Source: Rhodalgimonas zhirmunskyi
GTDB taxonomy: Bacteria; Pseudomonadota; Alphaproteobacteria; Rhodobacterales; Rhodobacteraceae
Length of the DNA: 46,569 nucleotides
Reading direction: 5' to 3'
NCBI GenBank assembly: GCA_030848925.1
Contig: JANFFA010000007.1
Location: 1-46,569, forward strand
The stretch's first letter is position 1; the number at the start of each line of letters is the position of its first letter. This document shows, in pieces, positions 18,316 through 27,329 of this stretch. The notes under the pieces were generated by a model. It was not told the DNA's origin and did not search any database. It saw only the letters and a list, made by a program, of their open reading frames with translations. The position numbers were made by a program, and so were the translations under genes.

Positions 18316-19239
18316 TCACCCCTGCGCCGCCTTCCACGCCTCAAGGATATAACGCGCCACCATCAGGTCCAGATGCGCCCCACCGCCATTCTTGGCAATC
18401 GTGATCTCTTCATCGCTCTCGCGGCGAAACGCGCCCGGATCATAGAAATCCGCCAGCACGTCCTCGCGCGCAATCGCCCCCGAGGCCAGCGGCTTGATCA
18501 ACTCCCCGATATGCTCCAGCGTGGTGTCATAGCTATCGACGAACACCCGCGCGCGCTGCATTGCCTCGTCATCCACCTCGCGCATGTCGGGCCGATACGC
18601 CCCGATCAGGTCAAGGTGCTGCCCCGGCTTCAACCACGCGCCCTTGATCACCGGCTCCGACGCCATCGTCGCACAGCAGATCACATCCGCCGCGCCCACC
18701 GCCGCTTGCAGATCATCAAACACGCGCACCCCCGGCACCTCCGCCGCCAGTGCTTCCGCTCCGGCCCGCGTCCGGTTCCAGACGCTGAACCGCGCGCCCT
18801 CGAAAATCGCGCCATAGGCCTCGATCATCGACCGCCCCACCGTCCCGGCCCCCACGATCAGAAACTCCCGCGCGTCCTTGCGCGCCAGCATCGACGCAGA
18901 ATAAAGGCTGTCTCCGGCGGTCTTCCACTTGGTCACCAAGTGGAAATCGACAATCGCCTCCAGCATCCCATCGCTATCGGCGTAAAGGTTCACCGCCCCG
19001 TTCACCATCGGCTTGCCCGCGGCCTTGTTGCCGGGAAATACCGTCGCGCTTTTCACCGCGATGCCCATCCCGTCGATCCACGCGGCCCGGCTCAAAAGCG
19101 TGTCGTTCCCCCGATAGAGAAACGTATCGTCCAACTCCGCCTTGGGCAGCGCATGTCCCGCCTTCAACGCCTCCAGAAGCCCGCGCCAGTCGATCGCCGT
19201 TTCGCCCGCGTCAAACGATACCATGTCGATGCTCATCAC
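18316..19239 (-). CDS. Ornithine cyclodeaminase / mu-crystallin family protein
   Basis: A 307-residue protein with the family's NAD(P)-binding motif IVGAGTVGRSMIEAY (around residue 130) and the upstream substrate segment KSATVFPGNKAAGKPMVNGA. Members include ornithine cyclodeaminase, alanine dehydrogenase and delta-1-pyrroline-2-carboxylate reductase; the exact substrate is not decidable here. The C-terminus (NGGGAHLDLMVARYI) is family-like. The start could also be the second Met (19236). It is upstream-adjacent to nothing in arginine or proline metabolism. Confidence 0.85.
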   Translation of the reverse strand: MMSIDMVSFDAGETAIDWRGLLEALKAGHALPKAELDDTFLYRGNDTLLSRAAWIDGMGIAVKSATVFPGNKAAGKPMVNGAVNLYADSDGMLEAIVDFHLVTKWKTAGDSLYSASMLARKDAREFLIVGAGTVGRSMIEAYGAIFEGARFSVWNRTRAGAEALAAEVPGVRVFDDLQAAVGAADVICCATMASEPVIKGAWLKPGQHLDLIGAYRPDMREVDDEAMQRARVFVDSYDTTLEHIGELIKPLASGAIAREDVLADFYDPGAFRRESDEEITIAKNGGGAHLDLMVARYILEAWKAAQG

Positions 19240-19285
19240 ATCCTCCTGTCAGGGCTCCGTCCGCACACCGGGCACGCACCAAACC

Positions 19286-19309
19286 CCTTTCATTTTTCCA
19301 CAAATACTC
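19286..19309 (-). repeat. Dispersed roseobacter intergenic repeat (second copy)
   Basis: These 24 bases match 11017-11041 except for one deleted base. The hairpin that accompanies the other copy is absent. It lies between 3-hydroxybutyryl-CoA dehydrogenase and the ornithine cyclodeaminase-family gene. Confidence 0.7.
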
Positions 19310-19353
19310 AAATCCGCCGCGCGCCACCCGGCACCATCGCCGCGGACAAAGCC

Positions 19354-20229
19354 TTAGCGCGTCGGAACCGGCACCTCGCCCCGATAGTCGTAAAACCCCC
19401 GCCCGGCCTTGCGCCCAAGCCAGCCCGCCTCGACGTATTTCGTCAAAAGGGGGCAGGGGCGGTATTTCGTATCGGCCAGCCCGTCATGCAGCACATGCAT
19501 GATCGCAAGACAGGTATCGAGCCCAATGAAATCGCCCAGTTCCAGCGGCCCCATCGGATGGTTCGCGCCCAGCTTCATCGCGTTGTCGATCGACGCCACG
19601 TTGCCGACCCCTTCATAAAGCGCATAGGCCGCCTCGTTGATCATCGGGATCAAGATTCGGTTCACAATGAACGCCGGATAGTCCTCCGAACTCGACGCTG
19701 TCTTGCCAAGGCTCTCGACGATCCCGAGACAGGCATTGTAGGTCGCCTCGTCCGTGGCGATCCCCCGGATCAACTCGACCAGCTTCATCACCGGCACCGG
19801 GTTCATGAAATGGAACCCCATGAACCGCTCGGGCCGGTCCGTCCGGCTCGCCAGCCGCGTGATCGAAATCGACGAGGTGTTCGAGGTCAGGATCGTATGC
19901 TCCGCCAGATGCGGTGCGAGTCCCTCGAAAATCTTGTTCTTGATGTCCTCGCGCTCGGTCGCCGCCTCGATGATCAGGTCGCTCGGCCCCACCTCGGCCT
20001 GGTCCAGCGTCAGCCGGATACGCCCCAGCGCTGCCACCATATCCTCTTCCGAAATCGCGCCGCGGCCCGCTTGACGCCCCATGTTCTTCTCGATTCGCGC
20101 CATTGCCGCGTCGAGAACCTCCTGGTTGATATCGTTGAGGACAACGTCATACCCCGCCAAAGCCATCACATGGGCAATCCCGTTGCCCATTTGCCCCGCG
20201 CCGATGACGCCGATCGTTCCGATTTCCAT
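19354..20229 (-). CDS. hbd: 3-hydroxybutyryl-CoA dehydrogenase
   Basis: A 291-residue soluble dehydrogenase. The N-terminal Rossmann motif is GVIGAGQMGNGIAHVMALAG. The catalytic His and Glu lie in MGFHFMNPVPVMKLVE, and the C-terminal domain has MKLGANHPMGPLELGDFIGLD. It interconverts acetoacetyl-CoA and 3-hydroxybutyryl-CoA, serving butyrate/PHB metabolism and the entry to the ethylmalonyl-CoA pathway. The ATG at 20229 starts directly with the Rossmann strand; the frame extends upstream but without family sequence. In many Rhodobacteraceae it follows etfBA; here a reversed gene lies between. Confidence 0.93.
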   Translation of the reverse strand: MEIGTIGVIGAGQMGNGIAHVMALAGYDVVLNDINQEVLDAAMARIEKNMGRQAGRGAISEEDMVAALGRIRLTLDQAEVGPSDLIIEAATEREDIKNKIFEGLAPHLAEHTILTSNTSSISITRLASRTDRPERFMGFHFMNPVPVMKLVELIRGIATDEATYNACLGIVESLGKTASSSEDYPAFIVNRILIPMINEAAYALYEGVGNVASIDNAMKLGANHPMGPLELGDFIGLDTCLAIMHVLHDGLADTKYRPCPLLTKYVEAGWLGRKAGRGFYDYRGEVPVPTR

Positions 20230-20431
20230 GGCCGCCCCTCTCATAATGTCGCCCCGACCATATTCGCCCCGGCCCGGAAAGGGCAAGGCCAGTAACTGCC
20301 CCACGCGGGCGCCTGCGCGCACCGCACGATCAGTCGTTCCAATTTGAAGGTTCGCACCGCCAAGGATTAGGAGATTGGAAACCGCTTGATGGGATTATCG
20401 CACTTGGGTGAGATAAAATCTGGTGGGTGAT

Positions 20432-21265
20432 ATGAGTTACGAATCCGTGGGGGATGCGTCCCTCGATTATGCCTTTTGCCACTACGGCGAAAGCAAGCTT
20501 CAGTTCCGTGGGCCGAAACAGCCGCTCAAGGGCGATTTCATCGCCTTCCTCGGCGGCACCGAAACCTTCGGAAAGTTCATTCCCGTGCCCTTCCCGTACC
20601 TCGTGCAAAAGGCGCTGAAACGCCAATGCGTGAACTTCGGGCAGGTGAACGCAGGGATAGATGTCTATCTGGCCGATCCGGCGGTGCTCGCCGCGTGTCG
20701 CCGCGCCCGCCATACGGTGGTGCAGGTGATGGGCGCGAACAACCTGTCCAATCGCTACTACTCGGTGCATCCGCGCCGCAACGATCGCTTTCTCAAGGCC
20801 AGCGCGCTGATGCAATCGCTGTTCCGCGATGTCGATTTTACCGAGTTTCACTTTACGCGCCACATGCTCGGCGCGGTGGCTCAGGCCGCCCCCGAAAGGT
20901 TCCAACTGATCGTCGACGAGGTGCAGCAAGCCTGGCTCGCCCGGATGGAGCTTTTGATAAACAAGCTTGATGGCCGGGTGATCCTGCTCTGGTTTGCCGA
21001 TCACTCGCCCGATGACGCGGCTCTCGGCGCGCGCTGCCGCGACGACCCTTTCGCCGTCACGCGCTGGATGATCGAACGGCTCGCGCCCAAGGTCGAAGAC
21101 GTGGTCGAAGTGGCGGCCAGCGCGGCGGCGCTCGCGCGCGGCCCCGAAGGGATGGTTTTCGGCCCGATGGATGCGCCCGCTGCGCGCGGCATGCTCGGCC
21201 CTGCCGCGCACAAGGAAGCGGCGCGCGCCCTCGTCAGGGTGCTCAAGGACCCCGCAGCGGTCTGA
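20432..21265 (+). CDS. DUF6473 family protein
   Basis: A 277-residue protein of unknown function, in a family common in Rhodobacteraceae. Conserved-looking segments are DFIAFLGGTETFGKFIPVPFP near the start, CVNFGQVNAGIDVYLADP and RVILLWFADH. The GGTETFG stretch and the downstream Asn-Gly/Asp-His positions recall an SGNH/GDSL-like or glycosyl-modifying fold, but I cannot confirm this. ATG 20432 has a GGTGGG site; a GTG at 20423 is the alternative. It is inserted in opposite orientation between hbd and etfA and shares a bidirectional terminator with etfA. Confidence 0.75.
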   Translation: MSYESVGDASLDYAFCHYGESKLQFRGPKQPLKGDFIAFLGGTETFGKFIPVPFPYLVQKALKRQCVNFGQVNAGIDVYLADPAVLAACRRARHTVVQVMGANNLSNRYYSVHPRRNDRFLKASALMQSLFRDVDFTEFHFTRHMLGAVAQAAPERFQLIVDEVQQAWLARMELLINKLDGRVILLWFADHSPDDAALGARCRDDPFAVTRWMIERLAPKVEDVVEVAASAAALARGPEGMVFGPMDAPAARGMLGPAAHKEAARALVRVLKDPAAV

Positions 21266-21282
21266 TCAAAACCGCCAAATGC

Positions 21283-21314
21283 AAAAAGGCCCGCCATAAC
21301 AGGCGGGCCTTTCG
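21283..21314. terminator. Bidirectional terminator between DUF6473 gene and etfA
   Basis: AAAGGCCCGCC (21285-21295) pairs with GGCGGGCCTTT (21302-21312) around a 6-base loop. Runs of A on the left and T on the right let it serve both convergent genes. Confidence 0.9.
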
Positions 21315-21351
21315 CTATTTCACGAGGGGCGCGCGAGGCGCCCACCCGGGA

Positions 21352-22278
21352 TCAAAGCTTCTCGATCAGTTCCGGCACAGCGGTGAACAGGTCCGCAACC
21401 AGGCCATAATCGGCAACTTGGAAGATCGGCGCTTCCTCGTCCTTGTTGATGGCCACGATGATCTTGGAATCCTTCATGCCCGCAAGGTGCTGGATCGCTC
21501 CGGAAATACCAACCGCCACGTACAGCTCGGGGGCGACGACCTTACCGGTCTGACCCACCTGCCAATCATTCGGGGCAAAGCCCGAATCAACGGCGGCACG
21601 GGACGCACCAACAGCAGCGCCCAGCTTGTCGGCCAGTTGCTCGATCAGTTTGAAGTCTTCTTCCGAACCAACGCCACGGCCACCCGACACAACCACGCCA
21701 GCCGAGGTCAGCTCGGGACGATCGCTTGCCGCAACCTTGTCCTCGACCCATTCGGACAGGCCGGGGTTCTCGGCGGCACCGATGCTCTCGACCGAGGCCG
21801 AACCACCTTCACCCGCCGCATCAAAGGTCGAGGTGCGGAAGGTGATAACCTTCTTGGCATCTTTCGACTTCACGGTCTGGATCGCGTTGCCCGCATAGAT
21901 CGGGCGCTCGAACGTATCGCCATCAACCACGCCCGACACGTCCGACAGGATCATCACGTCCAGCAACGCGGCAACGCGCGGCATGACGTTCTTGGCGTCG
22001 GTGGTCGCGGGGGCCACGATGTGCTCATAGTCGCCTGCAAGGCTCACGATCAGCGCGGCGGTAGGTTCCGCCAGACGATGACCAAGGCTTGCATCCTCAG
22101 CGACCAGAACCTTAGCCACACCGTCGATCTTGGCGGCGGCTTCACCGGCAGCAGCGGCACTTGCACCGGCACAAAGCACAGTCACATCGCCCAGGCTTTT
22201 CGCGGCAGTCACGGCCTTGGCGGTCGCATCGACGGCCAGTTCGCCGTCATTCACTTCACCCAGCAAAAGAACAGCCAT
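21352..22278 (-). CDS. etfA: Electron transfer flavoprotein subunit alpha
   Basis: A 308-residue ETF alpha. The C-terminal FAD-binding domain has [14 protein letters not shown] and the signature [16 protein letters not shown], followed by the family ending [19 protein letters not shown]. With EtfB it carries electrons from acyl-CoA dehydrogenases, including Mcd, to ETF:quinone oxidoreductase. Its ATG shares one base with the etfB stop (TAATG), so the subunits are translationally coupled. Length is normal. Confidence 0.97.
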   Translation of the reverse strand: MAVLLLGEVNDGELAVDATAKAVTAAKSLGDVTVLCAGASAAAAGEAAAKIDGVAKVLVAEDASLGHRLAEPTAALIVSLAGDYEHIVAPATTDAKNVMPRVAALLDVMILSDVSGVVDGDTFERPIYAGNAIQTVKSKDAKKVITFRTSTFDAAGEGGSASVESIGAAENPGLSEWVEDKVAASDRPELTSAGVVVSGGRGVGSEEDFKLIEQLADKLGAAVGASRAAVDSGFAPNDWQVGQTGKVVAPELYVAVGISGAIQHLAGMKDSKIIVAINKDEEAPIFQVADYGLVADLFTAVPELIEKL

Positions 22279-23036
22279 TACACGACTCCCTTCTCTTTGA
22301 GTTTCGCCACCAGCGTATCCACGTCCGGCACCATTTCACCGGCCTTGCGGGCTTCGGGCTCTGTGGTCTTGACCACTTCGAGGCGCGGGCTGACGTCGAC
22401 GCCGTAATCCTCGGCGGTCTTCTCATCCAGCGGCTTCTTCTTGGCTTTCATGATGTTGGGCAGCGATGCATAGCGCGGCTCGTTAAGGCGCAGGTCCACC
22501 GTCACGATGGCGGGCATCTTGACCTTGATCGTCTGCAAACCACCGTCGACCTCGCGGGTAACGACGGCGTTGTCGCCCTCGACCTTCACTTCGCTGGCAA
22601 AGGTGGCCTGGCTCCAACCCAGAAGCGCGGACAGCATCTGGCCCGTTGCGTTCATGTCGTTGTCGATCGCCTGCTTGCCGGCCATGACCAGCTGCGGCTG
22701 CTCTTCCTCGACAATCTTAGCAAGGATCTTGGCGACAGCCAGCGGCTCGATGTCCTGATGGACGTCATCGGCAGCCACGACGAGGATCGCGCGATCCGCG
22801 CCCATCGCCAGCGCCGTGCGCAGGGTCTCCTGCGCCTGTTTCACGCCGATCGAAACCGCGACGACCTCTTCGGCCATGCCGGCTTCCTTCAGACGGATCG
22901 CCTCTTCCACGGCGATTTCGTCGAACGGGTTCATCGACATTTTGACATTCGCAAGATCGACACCGCTGCCATCCGCCTTCACACGGACTTTCACGTTGTA
23001 GTCGATCACGCGTTTGACGGGCACAAGCACCTTCAT
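22278..23036 (-). CDS. etfB: Electron transfer flavoprotein subunit beta
   Basis: A 252-residue ETF beta beginning [20 protein letters not shown], with the conserved [17 protein letters not shown] block and the AMP-binding region around [20 protein letters not shown] 23036 has a GGGAGAGAAC site just upstream; the in-frame extension to 23123 is not family-like. First gene of etfBA; its promoter should be in the following intergenic region. Confidence 0.97.
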   Translation of the reverse strand: MKVLVPVKRVIDYNVKVRVKADGSGVDLANVKMSMNPFDEIAVEEAIRLKEAGMAEEVVAVSIGVKQAQETLRTALAMGADRAILVVAADDVHQDIEPLAVAKILAKIVEEEQPQLVMAGKQAIDNDMNATGQMLSALLGWSQATFASEVKVEGDNAVVTREVDGGLQTIKVKMPAIVTVDLRLNEPRYASLPNIMKAKKKPLDEKTAEDYGVDVSPRLEVVKTTEPEARKAGEMVPDVDTLVAKLKEKGVV

Positions 23037-23392
23037 TGCGTTCTCTCCCATAGTTGCTCCAAACCCGCCCGTCAGGGGCGAGTCAGTGTCTCGCGGTGTT
23101 GTTACAGGCTTGGGGCGGGCCAAAACAGCGAAAAATCGTCACGCTCGCGTCAAGCTACGTTGCGTTAAGGGGTATGTCGCACAGGATCTGCCCGATTGCG
23201 CGGCCGTTACGCGGGTTCAAAGGGCGGAATTTGGGTATTTAGGGCCATAAAAGAACAGCAGGACGTCGCCCGAATTACCTCCGCAAATCCCAAACGCAAA
23301 ACGCTCCGGTTTTGAAGTGTCCCTGCTCTTTCTTGGCCTCAAATACCCTCCGCGAAGCGTCCCTGGCCGGCCCGGATGCTCGCCCTTCGGTA
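23037..23392. other. Intergenic region between etfB and the adenosyltransferase gene
   Basis: A 356-bp stretch. It should include the etfB promoter (a TTGACG lies near 23150 on the minus strand, without a clear -10) and the 3' untranslated part of the adenosyltransferase transcript. No convincing ORF, hairpin terminator or cobalamin riboswitch is visible. Confidence 0.4.
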
Positions 23393-23974
23393 TCAGGTGC
23401 CGCTCTCGCGGTTTGCTCCCGGCACCCAGAGCACATCCGCGCGCCCGCCGTCATTGGCCATCCGCGCGGCCGCGAAAAGCCAATCCGACAGGCGGTTGAG
23501 GTATTTGACCGCCTCCGCATTCACCGGCTCCTGCGCCGCTGTGGCGACAGCGATCCGCTCGGCCCGGCGCGCCACCGTGCGCCCCATGTGCAGATGCGCG
23601 GCCAAGGCGCTGCCGCCCGGCAGGATAAAGCTTCGGAGTGGTTCCAACTCGGCGGTCATCGCGTCGATTTCGCGTTCCAGCCGGGTGACCTGTTCGGCCA
23701 CGATGCGCAGCGGTGGGTACTCTGCTTCGGCATCATTGGTGGCCGGATTGGCAAGGTCAGAGCCCAGATCGAACAGGTCGTTCTGCACCCGCTCAAGCGC
23801 CTTGTCGGTCTCGCCCTGCGCGTCGATCCGCGCCAGTCCAAGTACGGCGTTCAACTCGTCGACGGTGCCATAGGCCTCAACCCGCAGGTCATGTTTCGCC
23901 CGGCGCGAGCCGTCGACCAGCCCGGTTTCACCCTTGTCACCGGTGCGCGTGTAAAGCTTGTTCAGAACAACCAT
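23393..23974 (-). CDS. pduO: PduO-type ATP:cob(I)alamin adenosyltransferase
   Basis: A 193-residue protein with the PduO/MMAB nucleotide motif LYTRTGDKGETGLVDGSR at the N-terminus, the VDELNAVLGLARI helix, and FILPGGSALAAHLHMGRTVARRAER with the conserved C-terminal arginines; it ends with YLNRLSDWLFAAAR. It transfers adenosyl from ATP to cob(I)alamin, giving adenosylcobalamin for ethylmalonyl-CoA and methylmalonyl-CoA mutases. It lies 9 bases downstream of the HIG1-like gene, so probably in the same transcript. Confidence 0.95.
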   Translation of the reverse strand: MVVLNKLYTRTGDKGETGLVDGSRRAKHDLRVEAYGTVDELNAVLGLARIDAQGETDKALERVQNDLFDLGSDLANPATNDAEAEYPPLRIVAEQVTRLEREIDAMTAELEPLRSFILPGGSALAAHLHMGRTVARRAERIAVATAAQEPVNAEAVKYLNRLSDWLFAAARMANDGGRADVLWVPGANRESGT

Positions 23975-23983
23975 CGCTGCCTC

Positions 23984-24187
23984 CTATCCTTTCGACCGCA
24001 ACCAGACGAACAGCAGAATCACTGCGATCGCGATTGCCTGTGCGATGATCCGCCAGCGCATCAGCCGGTTGGAATGCTTGCGGTTGAAGTCGCCGCCCTT
24101 GGCAAAGCCGCCGACGCCGACCATCAGGATGATCAGCACCGCGACGCAGGCAAGCGCGACAACCCAGAAGAGGGGGTCATTGGCCAT
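23984..24187 (-). CDS. Small two-helix membrane protein, HIG1-like
   Basis: A 67-residue protein with two hydrophobic helices (about 8-28 and 46-63) joined by a polar loop GGDFNRKHSNRLMRWR. The loop carries the R-x-R-x3-Q pattern (RWRIIAQ) of the hypoxia-induced gene 1 (HIG1) domain, which in mitochondria and some alphaproteobacteria associates with cytochrome oxidase or respiratory supercomplexes. Function here is inferred from that motif. It heads a two-gene unit with pduO. Confidence 0.8.
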   Translation of the reverse strand: MANDPLFWVVALACVAVLIILMVGVGGFAKGGDFNRKHSNRLMRWRIIAQAIAIAVILLFVWLRSKG

Positions 24188-24389
24188 GTGTCATCCCTTC
24201 GGTTCGGTTCTGATCCGCTGTGTAAACGCTCTGCTCGGAAAAGCGAAGGGGGATGCGGCGGGATGCCCCGCCAGATGCCTTTCCAGATGATTCATCGGGC
24301 GATCCGCTCAATGGTGGCCACAATCTGGCAACACTGTGTTGCCCATCCGGCACTTGCGTGACCTTCTGCCGCGCCGCACAATCAGCGGC

Positions 24390-25133
24390 ATGTCTCTCAT
24401 TCGCTCTCTCGCCCTTAGGTGCCTGATCTGCACCGCCCTGCTTGTCGCACCGCACCACGCGGCCGCCGAGGCGCCGCGCATTCTTGTGCTGGGCGATAGT
24501 CTGCTGGCCGCGCATTCGATTTCGGGGCGGTCCGTCTCGGGACGGCTGGAACGCTATCTTGGCCAGCCGGTGCGCGATCATTCCGTGGCGGGCGCGCGCA
24601 TGATCTACAACCTGCCGATCACCGGCGCGATGGGGCTTTCGATCCCCAAGCAATGGCGCCCCGGTCGTTACGACTGGGTCATCCTCAACGGCGGCGGCAA
24701 CGATCTCTGGCTCGGCTGCGGCTGTGAGGCCTGTGATTACAAGATGAAACGCCTGATCTCGGACAACGGCCGCAAGGGATCGATCCCGGGCCTTGTCGGC
24801 AAGATCCGCAAGACCGGCGCGAAGGTGATCATCCTCGGCTATCTGCGCAGCCCGGGCTTTTCGTCTCCGATCGAATCCTGCAAGGACGAAGGCGACACGC
24901 TCGAGGCGCGCCTGGCCAAACTTGCCGCGCTTGATCGTGGGATCATCTTCCATTCGATCGAAGACCTCGTTCCGCATGGCGACCTCAGCTTTCATGCGAT
25001 GGATCGTATTCACCCTTCGCTCAAGGCCTCCGACGCCATCGCCCGCCGCCTCGCCCTGATCATCAAGGCCGAGGGCAACCCGGCCGCCGGGGCCACGCTT
25101 CGGCGCGCCAAGCCCGCGGCCAAGCGTCACTGA
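24390..25133 (+). CDS. Secreted SGNH/GDSL-family hydrolase
   Basis: A 247-residue protein with an N-terminal signal peptide (about residues 1-27, hydrophobic core then HHAAAEAP) and SGNH blocks: LGDSLLAAHS (block I Ser), a Gly block, GGGNDLW (block III Asn) and DRIHPSL (block V Asp/His). A GCGCEAC stretch offers four cysteines for disulfides, fitting a periplasmic location. It probably acts as an esterase or lipase; the substrate is unknown. ATG 24390 was chosen as the start of the signal peptide; an upstream in-frame ATG at 24336 is unlikely. Confidence 0.82.
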   Translation: MSLIRSLALRCLICTALLVAPHHAAAEAPRILVLGDSLLAAHSISGRSVSGRLERYLGQPVRDHSVAGARMIYNLPITGAMGLSIPKQWRPGRYDWVILNGGGNDLWLGCGCEACDYKMKRLISDNGRKGSIPGLVGKIRKTGAKVIILGYLRSPGFSSPIESCKDEGDTLEARLAKLAALDRGIIFHSIEDLVPHGDLSFHAMDRIHPSLKASDAIARRLALIIKAEGNPAAGATLRRAKPAAKRH

Positions 25134-25322
25134 CACGTCACTGACACGGCGCCGGACGGCCTGTCCTGCAGCCCGCATCAAGGGCCTTCATCGTGAGGGG
25201 CGGACCATCGGTCACAGCCACCCACCTGCTTGCCGATTGAACAAACCCGGCCTCCCTCCTAGAACCAAGGTTAGACTTGGGGCCACCCCCACCCATCCCG
25301 ATCCAGCGAAAGATCGCCTCCC

Positions 25323-26237
25323 ATGCCGCACGATCACGCCCACCATCATCCCGATCCGGATGCACTGGCCGGTGATCGACGCGTCGGCGTCGCCGTTGCG
25401 GTGAACATCCTGCTCACGGTGGTGCAGATCATTGCCGGCGTCGTCTCCGGCTCACTCGCCCTTGTGGCCGATGCGATCCACAACCTTTCGGACGCGCTCT
25501 CGCTGGTGATCGCATTCTGGGCGCGCAAACTGGCCCGCCGCCCCGCCGATGCCTCCATGACCTTCGGCTATGGCCGGGCCGAGGTGGTCGCCGCGATGGT
25601 CAATTACACCACGCTGATCGTGATCGCCCTCTACCTTGCCGCGCAGGGCATCGAACGCCTGTTCAACCCGGTCGAGATCGAAGGCTGGATCGTTGTCGTC
25701 GTCGCCGCCGTCGCGCTGGTGATCGACAGCGTCACCGCACTTCTCATCATGCGCCTGTCGTCAGAGTCGATGAACATGCGCGCCGCCTTCCTGCACAACA
25801 TCGCCGATGCGATGGGATCGGTCGCCGTGATCATCGGCGGCACGCTGATCCTGCTTTACGACTGGCGCCTGATCGATCCGATCATCACGCTGATGATCTC
25901 GGGCTATATCCTTTGGCATTCGTGGCTGGGCATCCGCCCGGTGATCAGTGTCCTGATGCTGGCCACCCCCGATGACGGCCCGCCACTGGAAGAGCTGATC
26001 ACCGCGATGCAGGCGATCGACGGCGTCGCCGATATCCACCATGTGCACCATTTCCGCATGGCCGAACACGAGGCCGCCCTAGAAGCGCATATCCTGATCG
26101 AGGACGAGGCCGACCCCCTCCGGGTCAAGAATGACCTCAAGTCACTCTTGCAGTCGCGTTTCGCGCTCCGCCATTCTGTTCTTGAATTTGAAACCCGCGC
26201 CGATGCCTGCACTGCACCGCAACGTATCGGGCATTAG
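25323..26237 (+). CDS. Cation diffusion facilitator (CzcD/ZitB-like metal exporter)
   Basis: A 304-residue CDF transporter. A His-rich N-terminus (HDHAHHHPDPD) precedes six membrane helices; the two metal sites appear as IHNLSDA (helix 2; His53, Asp57) and LHNIADAMGS (helix 5), the HxxxD pairs typical of Zn2+/H+ antiporters. The cytoplasmic C-terminal domain has HHVHHFRMAEHEAALEAH. It exports Zn2+ or similar divalent metals from the cytoplasm. It is 51 bases upstream of tesB, probably with no functional connection. Confidence 0.92.
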   Translation: MPHDHAHHHPDPDALAGDRRVGVAVAVNILLTVVQIIAGVVSGSLALVADAIHNLSDALSLVIAFWARKLARRPADASMTFGYGRAEVVAAMVNYTTLIVIALYLAAQGIERLFNPVEIEGWIVVVVAAVALVIDSVTALLIMRLSSESMNMRAAFLHNIADAMGSVAVIIGGTLILLYDWRLIDPIITLMISGYILWHSWLGIRPVISVLMLATPDDGPPLEELITAMQAIDGVADIHHVHHFRMAEHEAALEAHILIEDEADPLRVKNDLKSLLQSRFALRHSVLEFETRADACTAPQRIGH

Positions 26238-26288
26238 TCCGGTTCGCATCGCTTGCACAGGCAGGCGCCGCGCCCTACGAGTATTCGC

Positions 26289-27179
26289 ATGACCGATCAG
26301 AAGCAGCCCACCCCGCAACAATTGGCCGACGCGCTTGTCGGCCTTCTCGATGTCGAGCCGGTGGAAGAGAATTTCTTTCGCGGCATCGCCACCCCCGGTG
26401 GCCGTGGCCGAAGCTTCGGCGGACAGGTCGTGGCACAGGCCCTGATGGCCGCCACCCGCACCGTGCCCGAGGATCGCCCAGCCCATTCGCTTCATGCCTA
26501 TTTCATGCGCCCCGGCGACGCGACAAAGCCGGTCCTCTATCAGGTCGAGCGCGACCGCGACGGGCGCAGCTTTCATACCCGCCGCGTCGTAGCGATCCAG
26601 CATGGCCAGCCGATCCTCAACCTCGCCGCGTCGTTCCACCTCGAGGAACCGGGGCTTAGCCATCAGGACGACATGCCCGATGTGCCCGACCCCGAAAGCC
26701 TCAAGACCGAACACCAGCTTTACGAGGAATACGACGGTGAATTGCCCGAGATGTTCCGCAAATGGATGTCTATCCGCCGTCCGGTCGAAATCCGCCCCGT
26801 CACACCGCGCCCGCCTTTCACGCGTGAGCCGCAAAAGGTGCAAACCTACTGGTTCCGCATTCCGGGCCGGATCGGCGATGATCCGGCGCTGCATCGCGCG
26901 GCGCTGACCTTTGCCTCGGACATGGGCCTTCTGGGCACCTCGGCCTTCGTCCATGGCAAAGCGTTTGCCGATCCTGACATGCAATTCGCCTCGCTCGATC
27001 ACGCGCTCTGGCTGCACAGTGATTTCCGCGCCGACGAATGGCTGCTCTACACGATGGACAGCCCGTGGGCCGGGGGGGCGCGCGGTTTCAACCGGGGCCG
27101 CATCTTTACTCAGGATGGCCGCCTTGTCGCCAACGCGGTGCAAGAGGGGCTGATCCGGCAAGTCACCCCGCGCGACTAG
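26289..27179 (+). CDS. tesB: Acyl-CoA thioesterase II
   Basis: A 296-residue TesB with the double hotdog fold. Recognisable parts are FRGIATPGGRGRSFGGQVVAQAL, LHAYFMRPGD, the Asp of FASLDHALWLH, the Thr of LLYTMDSPWAGGARGFNRG and the Gln of AVQEGLIRQ, which form the Asp-Thr-Gln catalytic set. It hydrolyses medium- to long-chain acyl-CoA. ATG 26289 was chosen; a TTG at 26253 would add 12 residues. It is convergent with the WYL regulator, with 150 bases and no clear terminator between. Confidence 0.94.
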   Translation: MTDQKQPTPQQLADALVGLLDVEPVEENFFRGIATPGGRGRSFGGQVVAQALMAATRTVPEDRPAHSLHAYFMRPGDATKPVLYQVERDRDGRSFHTRRVVAIQHGQPILNLAASFHLEEPGLSHQDDMPDVPDPESLKTEHQLYEEYDGELPEMFRKWMSIRRPVEIRPVTPRPPFTREPQKVQTYWFRIPGRIGDDPALHRAALTFASDMGLLGTSAFVHGKAFADPDMQFASLDHALWLHSDFRADEWLLYTMDSPWAGGARGFNRGRIFTQDGRLVANAVQEGLIRQVTPRD

Positions 27180-27329
27180 GGCGCCGCCACCACCACCGCG
27201 CGCCGGGGTAAGGCTTTCACGCAACACGCCCCTTCGGCGCGGTGCCATACGCAAGGCAGACGGAAATCAGGCAAAGTGCAGACGCCGGTTTTCAACGCCC
27301 CGCGCCGTTAACTCGCCGGGACGTCCGCT

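Noticed and set aside
18373-20295. 640-codon open frame spanning two genes on the other strand
   Set aside because: It crosses the ornithine cyclodeaminase-family and hbd genes and their intergenic gap; composition is shadow-like.
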